NCBI GenBank assembly: GCA_018697195.1
Contig: CM031860.1
Coordinates: 62,016,509 to 62,080,508, forward strand
Length of the DNA: 64,000 nt
Direction: 5' to 3'
Origin: Certhia americana
Taxonomy: Eukaryota > Chordata > Aves > Passeriformes > Certhiidae
Part shown: piece by piece, positions 37,431 through 48,530 of the stretch
Layout: each line of letters starts with the position of its first letter
Position numbering within the stretch: the first letter of the stretch is position 1
Made by a program: the position numbers and the translations under genes
The notes under the pieces: generated by a model
The model's input: the letters and a program-made list of their open reading frames with translations, nothing else
The model's database searches: none
What the model was told of the DNA's origin: nothing

Positions 37431-38670
37431 AAGAGATGCCTTTAAAAAATGGTTTATCTATGGAAACACTCCTATTTTCCTCCAAGATCTCTTTTCTACA
37501 TGGACATTTATCAGAGCCAAGCTTTTAATTCTTATTTACTGTGAGTTTTTAGCATGATGTCAGCCAGAAAATTATATTTATGGATTCCTGAATCTACCAC
37601 AAGCACTGATATTCAAAATATAGGGCATCATTTAGAAGCCAGTGGAAGATTAATGTAATTAGGTAAAATTATAACATAGGCCTTAGTTGTCTTAAGCTTT
37701 TTATTTCAATACAACCAACTGACCAACCAACTAAATAAATGAATAAATACATTTTTAGTTTATTTGTCTATCAAATATATTTATTTGGTTTTTTATAATT
37801 ATCATTTTATCTCTTGCTAAAATGACAATTAAAAGATATTTTTAGTCCAAAATTTTAAGCCAACATGGATTAATTTATCAATTAAGTTTAACTGAAAAAT
37901 TACAGGACACAAAGGGAGCTGATTTTCCTCTCTTCCAAACTAAAAGAAAATGGGAAAGTCAACACTGGCAGTGAAGCTGTCCTACAATACTGAATCTTAA
38001 TCCTTTTTCTGTTTCACTCTGTAGATCTTTTTTCACACTGGATTGTGAGAGAAAGACAATCAATTCACATAAACTTCACATAAACCTCAGAATGGTTGGA
38101 CATATTTATTTTTCACACATTATTTTCAACGCTTTTATTTCCTGGACGTAACTGATAAAAACAAACTTTTTTTTGCTTTGTTTTGGGGGGGGCGGGTGTT
38201 TGTTGTTTTTTGTGGGGTTTTTTGTTTGGTTTTTGGGTGTCTTGGGGGGTTTTTTGGGGTCTTTTTTTTTTAGGTAAGAAAACTGAAAGGGCAAAAAACA
38301 GAATTATTTGCTCAAAGCCATACAAACTGATATTGATGGAGTCAGGAGTAAAATCCATGTCTCCTGGCTGTTATTCTGATGCAGCAGTGATGAGATTATG
38401 TTGTTTCATTTCTCCTTAGTGGAGATGCTGCTCTGCAGTCTGACCTCTGGAGCCAATGCAGACACAAGTGTGGCATTTGTTAATCTAAAGACTCTCAAGA
38501 GAGGAAGAAAATGTGACAGCAGGTATTGGACAGACTGCAGGCAAACACAGCACAGACAGTGGCACAGGCTTTTTGTGGAGTTATAGAAACTATTTTAAGT
38601 AAATCTGTCTGAGTCATTACCTGCATTACTCACACAAAGAAGAGGATGTCCAAACTGAAAGAATTTGGAC
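37431..38670. other. AT-rich noncoding spacer between duplicated segments
   Basis: No gene was recognised. It contains the G/T-only tract at 38167-38271. Frames near that tract (for example the Lys/Pro-rich 38106-38294 on the minus strand) are composition artefacts. Confidence 0.5.
38167..38271 (+). repeat. G/T-only tract with G-runs (G-quadruplex potential)
   Basis: About 105 bases on the plus strand are almost only G and T, including G runs of 8, 3, 4, 3, 6 and 4 separated by short T-rich loops. That satisfies a relaxed G-quadruplex pattern. The tract ends in ten T residues and AG|GTAAGA, a fused splice acceptor/donor-like motif discussed under findings. Confidence 0.85.
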
Positions 38671-38859
38671 AATGTACCTCTCTGGAGGAAGTTTGCCTTC
38701 AGATTTCTGACGTTATCTAATATAAATTTGATTTGTTGTAAACAAAGACCAGTGTAGCCAAAGCAGAGGACTGTGCCAATTTCAAAATAAAAATTCATTA
38801 GTCAGGTAAAAAATTAAAAAAAAAAAAAAAAAAAATGTTACGTGGCCTGACCTTGAACC
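38671..38859 (+). repeat. Local duplication, copy 2
   Basis: This 189-bp partner of 37088-37268 lies 1583 bp downstream in direct orientation. It differs by scattered substitutions, a small indel in the 'acagaagactgg' region, a longer A run (20 A at 38816-38835) and an inserted 'tga' in 'gtggcctgaccttgaacc'. The minus-strand frame 38595-38798 crosses it and has no domain. Confidence 0.88.
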
Positions 38860-41800
38860 CAGATATAAGTACACCAAAATAGTCTAATTGCACACAAACA
38901 ACAGGTGATTTTTTTGTAATGCTGTTCCAACATCTTAGCAATGTGATGATTAAAGGTACAAAACTTGGAGACACTCACTTGATAAAAAAGGAGCCAAATA
39001 AAGAATAAGATATGTTCAAGGTGGTCAAGCTATCCTGCACAATACACATAAAGAAGAACTGGCAAAATTGAGAACAAGGTTAGCACTGACAGGAGCAGAG
39101 GAGATTGCCCTGCTCTGTCTGGGTAGACTGGAATAGGGACATAGTATAAAGAAACAGGTATGGAAAGGAAAGACAAAATATCTACCACATTAAGAACAGA
39201 ATAAAACTATAAAAATAAACCAAGAGGAAGGGGGTTGATTGTGATCCAGAAGAGTTCAGGCAACATATATTGTGAACATAGATTTCTTGACCACATAAGC
39301 TTTTAAGAAAATCTGTTGAAACTATGGTTTAGTTGGAGTCTCAGCAATGAAATACAATGTCCTTCATAAAGACAGGTGATATTTTAAGACGTGTCTTGCT
39401 GAGCTGTGGAGTTATAAATCCTTCTGATTGTTATTGCAAATGTTTCCAGGCAGTCACTCCACGAGTGTGACTCAGCATCAGATTCCCTGCTGAGTTAACC
39501 TAAAGGAAACTGTTTAACTATCCTCACAGCTGTATCTGATAAATAATGTATTTCTTTTTTTTTTTTCTTTAAATCGAATAAAAGAGTCATGGCACTTGAT
39601 TTTGTATATGTGTAGTTTATCATATAAAATTTCTAGAAGGCTTCAGGTGATGGATAAGAAAGAGGTTCACAACAGTTTTTATTAGTTGGGAACATCAACC
39701 TTGGTAGCAGAAGATGTACTTACTTCACTAAACTGTTCCTTGTTGTATAGGGGCTGTCTCCAAACTCCTGCACTGCCTTTAACTCTTCCTGGTTATTTCA
39801 TGCTCTGAGTTCTTGGTGTTAAAGATACCCAAAGAGAGAAAAGAGTTCTGGTACAGAATCATCAGCGACTAGTAAAGTATTAAACCAAGCTTGAAGTACA
39901 TTTTTTTTTATGCATTTAGGTTTTTTTCACCTCTATATATTGCAAACAGTTTAAAGTTATTTTATCTGTGTAACTTTATCAAAGTTATGTGAAGCCAGTT
40001 CAAATCTGCTCTTTTTACTTACATGGGCTTAGGTTGAATCTTTCTACAGGAATGAATCCCTGCCTTCTTACAAGAGAGGGCAAAAGTTACTTGGGCCATG
40101 AAAATGGATTAGGCTCTTGACTTTCTACCTGGTGGAAAAGTATATTTTCTTTATTTAAAAATTCCAGTTTAATTGTTTCTTGTTTTCTTTGCTCATTCTC
40201 CACGCAGACACAACACTTCACCTGTGCTTATCATCTGGAAAAACTGTGTTTTCTTTTAGCCCTTTGATTATGGTCATAAAGTACCTTAATAAATAAACAT
40301 CAATGCAAGTGTTTCCCAGCTATTTTATGCACTGTTTTTTTCACTGTCAACATACTGTTATATTAACAATATCTTCAATCTATGTTTTATTTTTAAATGT
40401 ATAACAAAAGTCTGACAGTAACACTTCACTGCAATGGAAAAAGCATCCATTTGTCTTTGGTTCATTGACCAGCTTTAAATTTGACCAGGCAATTCAATCA
40501 GTACCTCTTTTTCCTATTTAAATCTTAGACTTCCTGTGCAATTTCTCAATCTGTGGGTGTCTGATTCAGATATTAGATGAGTGTCAGTGATTTAGATGCT
40601 GAAGGACTTGATGTACAAGAAGACTAAAGGTTCCCTTTGAGTAGCCAGCAGAATTTACAGAAGTAGCTTAATAAATTGTTGTTAAAGTCCTGCTGAGAAT
40701 CAGCAAACTTCCTGGAGAGACAATGCTGATCACATGAAATCTGAAGGAGAAGAAAAAAGAAATCCATCCATCCATCCATCCATCCATTCAAGAAAGGGAA
40801 AAGTCACTGCAATTTTTACTGTTATTGCCATTCTGACAGTATCTCCAGTGACATGCAAGTGTGATGCATTTGCACACCTTGATGGAAGCAGGTTATGGCT
40901 ACATGTTCTTTTTTATTAAATTTCTTTATGAGGAATTGATATTATGTACTGTATGCAGTGTTTCTGAGTACATAAAAGGAGAAAACATAATGTATTTTCC
41001 TCGGAGAATAGGATTTATGTGCTGCAAATGCCTGATATGAAGGAATGGCTTTGTGAGGGATTACTGTCAATACTGCCTGTTTATGAATCAAAACCTATTC
41101 AGCAATCATAAGCAGCTGGAAGCTGAACATCTGGGCCAGGAGTCAGCAGAAAATTTTGCTACCTCTAGATATTGTCTTTGTAGGGGATCAGTTTATCTAG
41201 GTTGAAATACGGGCCAGCTGTGAAAAGCCAAATGGAGAAATAAACTTCCCTCAGTGGAGCAAGGACAGCAAAGCCAGCACGAATGGAAGTATAGAATTGG
41301 CTCCTCAAGAATTATTCCCTTCCCTTAAACGGTATGCACAGGTAGACAGAGAGAGAAGAACTTGCATGTCTCCTCTGTGGGATACACCAATGTTTTATGA
41401 GCATGAAGAAATGGAAAACAACCTCCTCAGGCAATGGTCTATAGCTGGGTTTGTTCCTCCCCTGGTACAGACTCAAACTGGGATTTTAGGAAATTGCAGA
41501 GGAGACATCCAGCTTTGCTTGCAAAAGGAGTATGTGACTGAGTGGGTTTGGTCAGAAGATATTTTAGCAGGAATACAAAGTAATTTCTCTCCTAATTTCT
41601 AATATGTATACTAAGGAGTTCAAGGTTCTCTCCAGGCTGTACAGGGACGTGCCTCTTCTCTCTCTGCAAAAATGTTCAACAAAGAAATTTCAAGCTTTTC
41701 TGTTGAATTTTATATGCTTTCAATTAGACCTTTTAAAGTGAGTATAACAAAGCTCTTAGGCAGTAATTAATCCTTTCAAAAAATGAATGTGACAAAAGGC

Positions 41801-44800
41801 TAGAATTTTAATGACTGCTGAACACTGGGTAGGGAAGTGAGATGTCTCCAGGACCAGCACTAACTTCTAGAATCTGACCTGTTCTCCACCATCACAACCA
41901 CAGTATGATCAAAATTACCTCCTAAAACCAAGGTCTTGCTTTTGGCAACACAGAAGTTCATTTGACAAGCCAAAAACACTAAAACTGACATTTTTTGCAT
42001 ACTAAATGTCCACACTAGTCTAAAAATATTTTGGAAGATTTCAGCCAAGAAAGCTCATTTTACCACTAATCATCGGAAAGCTATGCTATCAAAGCATATT
42101 TCATCCTCATGATATCAGGTAGAGAATAAAAAGTACATGTGAAACACATTTGCTTTCACTACACAATGAAAGCAAATCTCCCTGCTGACCCCTCCTGAGG
42201 GCATGAGTGTTTCTCCACATAATGTAATTTTTATTTTCAGTTTACTTAGTGAAAAATGGCTCTAGGAAAAATATAGGAACAAAGGACAATGTAAATTTTA
42301 ATGTTCCTTAGATTTTGTGCACTCAGCTTCGCAACCTTATTTCAGGAAATTAATGGAATTGTTCTTGGGTGTGATTATTTATTTGTAATAAGGTTGTGCA
42401 AGAGTTTATAAACTGAAATGTTAGTAAACAAGACTTACATTCCCTGGCCTGGGAAAAACAGGCTTTTATATTAACAGCTAGTGCTGCAACATTTTATTGT
42501 TTCTTCATGTTCATGAAGTAATTTTTCTTTACAGCCACAACAGCAAATGGTTCTGTCATTAAGCTCTTTGCAGAAATTTACTGTGATTTTATTGAAATGG
42601 AAAAGACACAATGCTTTGAGACTTTAAAGGATTTCTTAATGCACTTCACTAATTTCTGCTTTATTTGAAAACTGCTCTTTAATATTAACACAGCTTCCCC
42701 TGCCTGAAATAATTCCTGTTATTGCCACCTCTCTATCCCCAGCCAAAGAATGGGTCTGCTGGCTTGTCAGATTTAATCTCTAAAAAGCAGCAAAGTTATC
42801 AAAATCTGTCAAATATACATTGCATTAACATCTGATTTAGCCCATGAAGACAAGGAATGGAGTGTGAAGAATATGGCTGAATAATCTAATGAAATTTTAA
42901 TGGAACTTCAGTTCTATTTATTGGATCTGTATTTGTCACAAAGTTTACTTCTTTCATTATTTCAAAAATGTCAGTATTTAACAGAATTCTGAAAATACTA
43001 TCATATTACCCAGAGCAATTCAACTGTATAGGCCACAGCCTCTGTAATTTTGCCCCTCTCCAAGGCAGAAAAAAAGAAACAAAACTGCCACATAACATGC
43101 AATGAGAGGAAAAACACAAAATAGATTTGTACATACTACTAATACTAGAATTTCAGGTTCTGAAAAGACACTGAGATACTGAGATAACCACAGGTTAGTG
43201 TGGTCAATCTATTTTTGTTAGCATGACTTATTTCCAGTTGTATTTCTATTACATAGAGAGTTTTCAGCCATGGCTCATTATTTTATGCCAGATTTAGATA
43301 TTCCTGCTTCAAGTAACTTTTTTGTCTAAATCCATGAAAAACACACAGGAAAAGTAATAAATCCGGAAACAGAAGGAACAGAATATCAACAAATAATGAT
43401 CAGAAGAGTCTAGATTAAATTCTGTATCAGACCACAGGAGGAAAACATTCCTCTACCAAAAATCCAGTGTGGTTTGGTGCCTTGGAAAAGATAGATAAGA
43501 TCAACATCAGTGCCCACACTGAATCTCTAAAACTTGTTCAATAAATACATTTAAAAAAAAAAAAAAAAACCTAGAGCCTAAATAGTCACCTCCTTTTTTT
43601 CATGTTTTACAGCATCTTTTCAATGAAATAATACCTCTGTCCAATACTCTCACAGATAAAGGGCAGAAAAACTGAGATTTTGTGATATTTCATGTAAGTA
43701 CAAAATTAACCACCTTTTTGTATTGACACAAATTCTTGAAATTGAAAATTTGGCTGTAGAATTTTTCTGAAAGCAGGCAAAAGAACAAACTCTACAGATT
43801 TCCTAACATCTTGACACTTACAGCTACCTAGAAATATGAATATTGGAATACTAAAAAGCTTCTGGATGTAGTCCTCATTTGGAGAACTTTTTTAAATATT
43901 TCTAAATGTCTTTCCAAACTCTGTGATACAAATTTGCACACAGAGTCACATCCTTTGTATTTCAGGTCCTTCTGCCAGCCTCTGATCTTAGTTTAGTGAA
44001 AAGGAAAAAATGATAATGAAAGATTATTTGGATGCTTTGTTCTTTCAACTTCTATCTGTACTCCACTTTGCTTATTTTTGGATTTATTCTATCTTATAAA
44101 ATGAAGCCATTTCAAAAAAGAAAAGAATCCCAAAGCACACATTACCAACAACAACAAAAAAAAAAAAAAAATGGTTGAAAGAGCCAAGATTCTAAAGAAT
44201 CTATTCCAAGTGAGCAGAAGTTCAAAGAAGAAATGTTCTGTTGTCAGATGGAAAGGACAGGAGAGATTCAGATGACTTCACAGAAAGGGGTTTTGGATTA
44301 GAACATTGTAATTAATAACCTTACTGTAGTTCAATAATCAATGGCAAAAATAGCAGTTAAACAGAGAATAATGTCCATGGTTAAAGAACGTTTTTGTGAC
44401 AATAATTAAATCAAACTTCCCTTTTGCTGCTGAATCTGGAGAGCTGCATCAGGTTTCCCAAAAAGCTTCTTCTGCTGGCACTCCCTGAAATATGGACCAG
44501 CAGCTTCCATGTCCATTATGACTGTTGGGAGAAGGAATCTGGGGGGGTTTTCTAATGACAAAGGCACATCCAGATGGGACAGACCAGACTTCCCAACAGA
44601 ATGTATTTTGTGAGAATAGGAATTTAGATCCAACAAACAGCTGAGTCATAGCTCCTCTAAAATAGCTTGACTTCCAGTGAGAGTGCTTGCCTCACTTCTA
44701 TGGCCCTGGCCTCAGCTTGGTACCCCACTTCTGACACTGCTAAGTACAAGGAACAAAGCACAGATTGGTGTCCTTGAAGTTCCATTTCCTCTTAGGCAGT

Positions 44801-45589
44801 CTCAGAAATAACATGTAAAAATGTGTGTAGGGCTTTCAGGAAATCCTAACGTATAAAACTGTTAAATGTAAGACCAGTAGGTTTGAGGGAAGCTGCGGTT
44901 CACTCTGCTCTTTCTTTGCCTTCTTCACACAACTGGAATGGGAAGCAACTAACCCAAGATTGGCCAATTCTAACTTACCCTCTCACAAATCACTCTGTGG
45001 ATTCATTAGAACAGCTATAAGAGTGAGGGACTGACTTCTCTTAAACCTCAAAAGCAAGATATTCCAAGCTTTGATAAAATGAGAACTGTCTTTCCACATC
45101 TGAACAATCAGGGTTCCATCTCTCCTGACTGAAACCAGAGGAGTTCAAGGAGATGCAGTATTTTGGCAGGATTTATGTATTCAGCACAGACAAATGTCTG
45201 AGAAAGACTTTCCAAACCAGCTTTGGACATTCTCCAAAGACAGCTCCAGCAGAGATCAAGGTTTGACTGAGCCCAGAGTTTGTGTCTCAGAGACAATTGT
45301 TCGAAGCGCATGGGGTCCAGGGACAAATAGCTAAGGACTGTGCTCATGATCAGTGTCCTTTATTGCTTCCACCAGGCCAGCTTCCTCAGTCCTTGGACAG
45401 ATAGCCCTCATTCCTAGGCAACACCAAAAATGGACAAAAAATTGAGTGTGATTCATGGCTAAGGACAAGTGCTGCTAACAGGGTGTCAGTTATTCGGAAG
45501 ACAAGAAAAATGTTTCTTTGGCACTACCTGACTTTCAGGCAGTATTTGGCCTCAGGACACCAGCAGCCTACTTGTGGCTCCTTGCTAGG
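38860..45589. other. AT-rich noncoding stretch
   Basis: About 6.7 kb with no recognised gene or transposon. It contains a (TCCA)n microsatellite at 40763-40787 and A runs at 43553-43569 and 44156-44171. The plus-strand frame 41297-41602 (101 aa) has an ATG but no domain, no visible splice context and no repeats, so it is not called. The 42330-42720 part looks like conserved noncoding sequence. The 44880-45480 part is GC-richer, and its 'ttatt' near 45358 on the minus strand would read as an AATAAA, so an old antisense LTR is possible there. Confidence 0.5.
40763..40787 (+). repeat. (TCCA)6 microsatellite
   Basis: Six tandem TCCA units with a final partial unit. It is responsible for the Ile-His-Pro-Ser repeats in the spurious plus-strand frame at 40734-40919. 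Confidence 0.93.
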
Positions 45590-45992
45590 GATTCTGCAAA
45601 GCAGGAGGGGACAAGAGTCCTCTCAGTAAAGGCTTTTATGTGACCACAGACTGCTAAACACAAGACATTGGGAGGGGACACAGCCAGGACAGGTGACCTC
45701 AACTGACCCAAGGGATATCCCAAACCATAGGGCCTCATGCTCAGCATATAAAGCCAGAGGAATAAGGGAAAAGGCACATTAAGAGTGATAGCTGAACACC
45801 TGCCTGCCATGGGAATTAGGGAATTAATTCTTTGCTCTGCTTTGTTCATGTGCATGTTTTTTGATTTATCTATTAACCTGTCTTCCTCCCAACGCATGAG
45901 TTTTCTCACTTTTCTGATTCTCTCCCCACTGTGGGAGAGTGATTGAGTGGCTGCGTGGGGCTTACTTGCCTGCTGAGGCTAGACCACAACAC
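45590..45992 (+). mobile_element. Avian ERV-type LTR fragment, sense orientation
   Basis: This is the same family as the split LTRs at 15 kb and 60 kb, here in sense orientation. Landmarks are 'ttgggaggggacacagccag', 'acctcaactgacccaaggga', the TATA-like 'catataaag' at 45745-45753, 'gctgaacacctgcctgccat', 'gagttttctcacttttctga' and the 3' end 'gaggctagaccacaacacc'. The left boundary is uncertain. The usual 5' start is not recognisable and homology is secure only from about 45656. The core-promoter part survives. The minus-strand frames 45568-45909 and 45906-46139 lie over it and are not genes. Confidence 0.8.
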
Positions 45993-46468
45993 CCCTATAG
46001 ATACTATTTTATTATGGTGATATGTTTTAATAGTCCAGACAACAGAAGCAAGAAAAGCTATCTTGGTGCTATAAATTGAACAGATTAGCTGTAATGTTAT
46101 ATTTAGTATCGCACAAAATAGATGTGCTGGCTGCTTCACTCAGACAAGGAACATTTTCTCTTTCTGTTTAGTGGGCAGCAAATCATCAGCCTAGAACTTG
46201 TGCTTTGTGTTCTTAAAATCCTCGTTTAATTTCTTTTTAACTTTTTCTCTTTTTGTGCACTCTGTTGCAGACTTCACACATACTCTTGTGATGAGTTAAC
46301 CATGATTAAGGACCAAATTCCCACACAGCTTCTCCTACAAGCTAATCATCAGGACAGGGGAGAAAATAGGATGAGGAAGCTCATGAATTGAGATAAACAG
46401 AGGTACATCACTTTACTTACAGTCATTACCAAAACAGGCTCAACTTTGAGAAAGTTAACAGCATTTGA
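45993..46468. other. Spacer between LTR and CR1, no feature seen
   Basis: AT-rich sequence without a recognised repeat, gene or RNA. Confidence 0.5.
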
Positions 46469-46625
46469 GTGCTCTGCCCAGGGAAGTGGCTGAGTCATTG
46501 TCCCTGGAGGCATTTAAAAGATATGTAAATGTGGCACTTGCAAACATGGTTTACTGATGGGTTTGGCACTGTTGGACATAATGATCTTAAAGGTCTTTTC
46601 CAACCCAAATGATTCTGTGATTCTG
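46469..46625 (+). mobile_element. CR1 LINE 3'-end fragment
   Basis: CR1 blocks 'gtgctctgcccagggaagtg', 'cctggaggcatttaaaagat', 'gatcttaaaggtcttttcca' and the tail 'aatgattctgtgattctgat'. This subtype differs from the 1278 copy and matches the subtype of the antisense fragment at 3871. Confidence 0.93.
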
Positions 46626-46767
46626 ATCTGTTGCAAATTGAACGAGATTTGGGGAGTGAGAAACAAAAGCGACTACCTTTTCTCTCCAAAGTGTTACTTC
46701 ACTCTCTTGAGTCAGTTACCTGACTAATAGTAAATTATATGTATTTAACAACTGTATTGAATCTTTC

Positions 46768-46938
46768 AAATCATAGAATTATTGGATGGTTTGGTTTGGA
46801 AGGGACCTTAAAGAGCACCTATTTCCACCCCCATGCCATGGTCCAGGACATTTTCCCTAGGCCAGCTCACTCAGAGCCCCATCCAGCCTGCTCCTGAACA
46901 CTTGCAGGGGTGTTCCATAGGGACATCAGGGATGTGGC
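46768..46938 (-). mobile_element. CR1 LINE 3'-end fragment, antisense
   Basis: The reversed CR1 tail 'aaatcatagaattattggat', then 'tttggaagggaccttaaaga', 'accccatgccatggt' type sequence and 'ccccatccagcctgctcctg'. It lies 142 bp from the CR1 at 46469-46625 in the opposite, tail-to-tail orientation. Confidence 0.92.
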
Positions 46939-46989
46939 AGCATCACCCTTGATGCCTTAAGTTTTAGCTTTCATATTTTTCAGATTCTG

Positions 46990-47394
46990 TGCTGTCTTGG
47001 TGTGTAACTCTGAACTCCATATTAAGTGTTAGTAAGTTCTCCTCACAGGGTAGTTGGACAAAACAATCCTTTTCCAGCCCAAGGACCAAGGACACCGTTA
47101 CAGCCTGAGGCCCAAAAAGTGCAAACAGCAAAGTGAAGGGAGCAAGCCAGGAGGATGGGACTTCATGACCTGAAGCTGTAATTGGACAATTAACCCCAAT
47201 ATTTAAATGAGCCAAAACTTATAAAATTGTAAAAACTCATGACCAGGATCCATCTTGGATCCATCCTGGGTGAAGCCCTGGCCAAGCTCTTGTACTGCTT
47301 AAGGTGCATCCTTTAAAGGCCTTTTCAGTAAATACCTGCTTTATTCTTTTAACTCTCTCTTGTCTCTGTTCCAGATCAGCCTCTCTAGGCATCA
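46990..47394 (+). mobile_element. ERV-type LTR (ERVK-like), sense orientation
   Basis: Features I associate with a songbird LTR family are 'cccaaggaccaaggacaccg', 'agcctgaggcccaaaaagtg', 'gtaattggacaattaacccc', a TATA-like TTATAAAA at 47219-47226, 'catcttggatccatcctggg' and 'ctttaaaggccttttcagta', with an end near 'ctctctaggcatca'. The left end is uncertain by tens of bases. No primer-binding site or gag-like frame follows, so it is probably a solo or partial LTR. The plus-strand frame 47304-47723 begins in this LTR and is not supported as a gene. Confidence 0.7.
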
Positions 47395-48004
47395 CCCGGG
47401 ATCATACAGAAGTGTCTGAGGCACGAACGGTTGTGTTTGGGCAACAGGGATCTGCAAGGATGCCTGAGGGGGGGCAGCCACGTGCTGCACCATGTTGTTA
47501 CACCTCTTTCCAGTCCTGGATAATCAGGGAACACGCCCTCTCCTTCCAAACCTTTCCAGGAGTGCCCAGAAGAGCCAGAGCTAGCCCAGGCAGTTGTGTG
47601 GAAAGTCCAAGTTATGGGTGGTTATGGGAAGGCTGCCCCACGTCAGAGGAGGGACTGCCCACCCTCTATGGGGCTGTGACCTGCAGGTGCCACCTGCAGC
47701 CAGGGACATCTGAGGAATGCTGACCCTGGGTACCTTCCTCTGGGGACAGAGGTGTCCCACAGCGGTCCCACAGAGGTGTTCCTGAGGGGATGCAGCCCAC
47801 AGGGCACCAAGCCAGGCTGGGTGAGGAGCGCAGAGCTGCTGCACAGTGGCAGGACGGGGCGAGGAGCAATCGTGGAAACAGGAAAGGGCACAGGAAAGGG
47901 AAAACAAAACTGCTCAGGCTTCTTTTGCAGTTTGCTTGAGAGTTTCTGCGCTCATTTGTAGCAATGTGTGCTCCAAGCAGTCTCCCCACAGTGACTAGCA
48001 CATT
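47395..48004. other. GC-rich block of unknown origin between two LTRs
   Basis: About 600 bp, clearly GC-richer than the surroundings, lies between a plus-strand LTR and a minus-strand LTR. Up to five overlapping frames of 69-139 aa run across it on both strands, as expected from GC-rich sequence with few stop codons. None has a retroviral or other recognisable domain. At 47681-47699 there is a perfect inverted repeat with 9-bp arms (ctgcaggtg/cacctgcag) around a single C, carrying two CAGGTG E-box-type motifs. It could be old ERV internal sequence, but that is not shown. Confidence 0.45.
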
Positions 48005-48530
48005 CAGGTCTTGGGCACAGCACCACTGAAAAATGACAAGCTGGGACAGGCTCCTGTTCGAAGAGCCAAAGGCAGGTTTATTGCAGTAACAAGAAGGACA
48101 GCTTCCAGGTCCAGGGACAAGAACCAGGATAAACTGAAGGTCTAGGATTATATATGGGTAAGAGGGAGCAGATTTGAGGGTTAGGATGCAATGGGAGTAG
48201 GTAAAAGTGATGCAGAGGATTGTTAACTAACTGGGAGAACCACTGGGGTCACAGGGCAGAGCAATGAGGGAAAACAGAGCCCATGAGGCTCGGGAGGGGG
48301 AGAACATTCTAGAGAAGGTTCATACATGGTAAATGGGGGCTGAACAGGGGTGGGCAGGGCCAATGGACCAGTGGGGTAACTGGAATTAACATATGGATGC
48401 AAAGGCCTGTGGGGAGGAGGCGGCTTCTCTCACCCTAACCATGAGGGTGTTATGTGTCTCATCTTACCATGGTCTAAGAATGAGGACTTTAGTGACCAGC
48501 TCCTGGGCTTCTGTGGGGATTTGTCTTGTT
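48005..48530 (-). mobile_element. Antisense ERV-type LTR
   Basis: On the minus strand this stretch has LTR architecture. A GC-rich U3-like part is followed by a TATA-like CCATATATAATCC (48147-48157 on the plus strand), then about 65-75 bases later an AATAAA (plus-strand tttatt at 48077-48082), then 'cctgcctttggctcttcgaa'. The spacing fits a compact R region. Both ends are approximate. The high-coordinate end runs into the G/T minisatellite at about 48525. No coding remnant is visible. Confidence 0.6.

Noticed and set aside
40734..40919. Frame with Ile-His-Pro-Ser repeats
   Set aside because: It is the translation of the (TCCA)n microsatellite.
41297..41602. 101-aa plus-strand frame with charged N-terminal part
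   Set aside because: The composition is more protein-like than most, but no family is recognised and no splice sites bound it convincingly. I leave it uncalled.
47304..48001. 139-aa plus-strand frame and several overlapping minus-strand frames of 82-111 aa
   Set aside because: They start inside an LTR or lie in a GC-rich block where both strands are open. No retroviral or cellular domain is recognisable.
48050..48085. 'ctgttcgaagagcc' resembling a tRNA T-arm
   Set aside because: No A-box, acceptor stem or cloverleaf can be built around it, and it lies in an antisense LTR.
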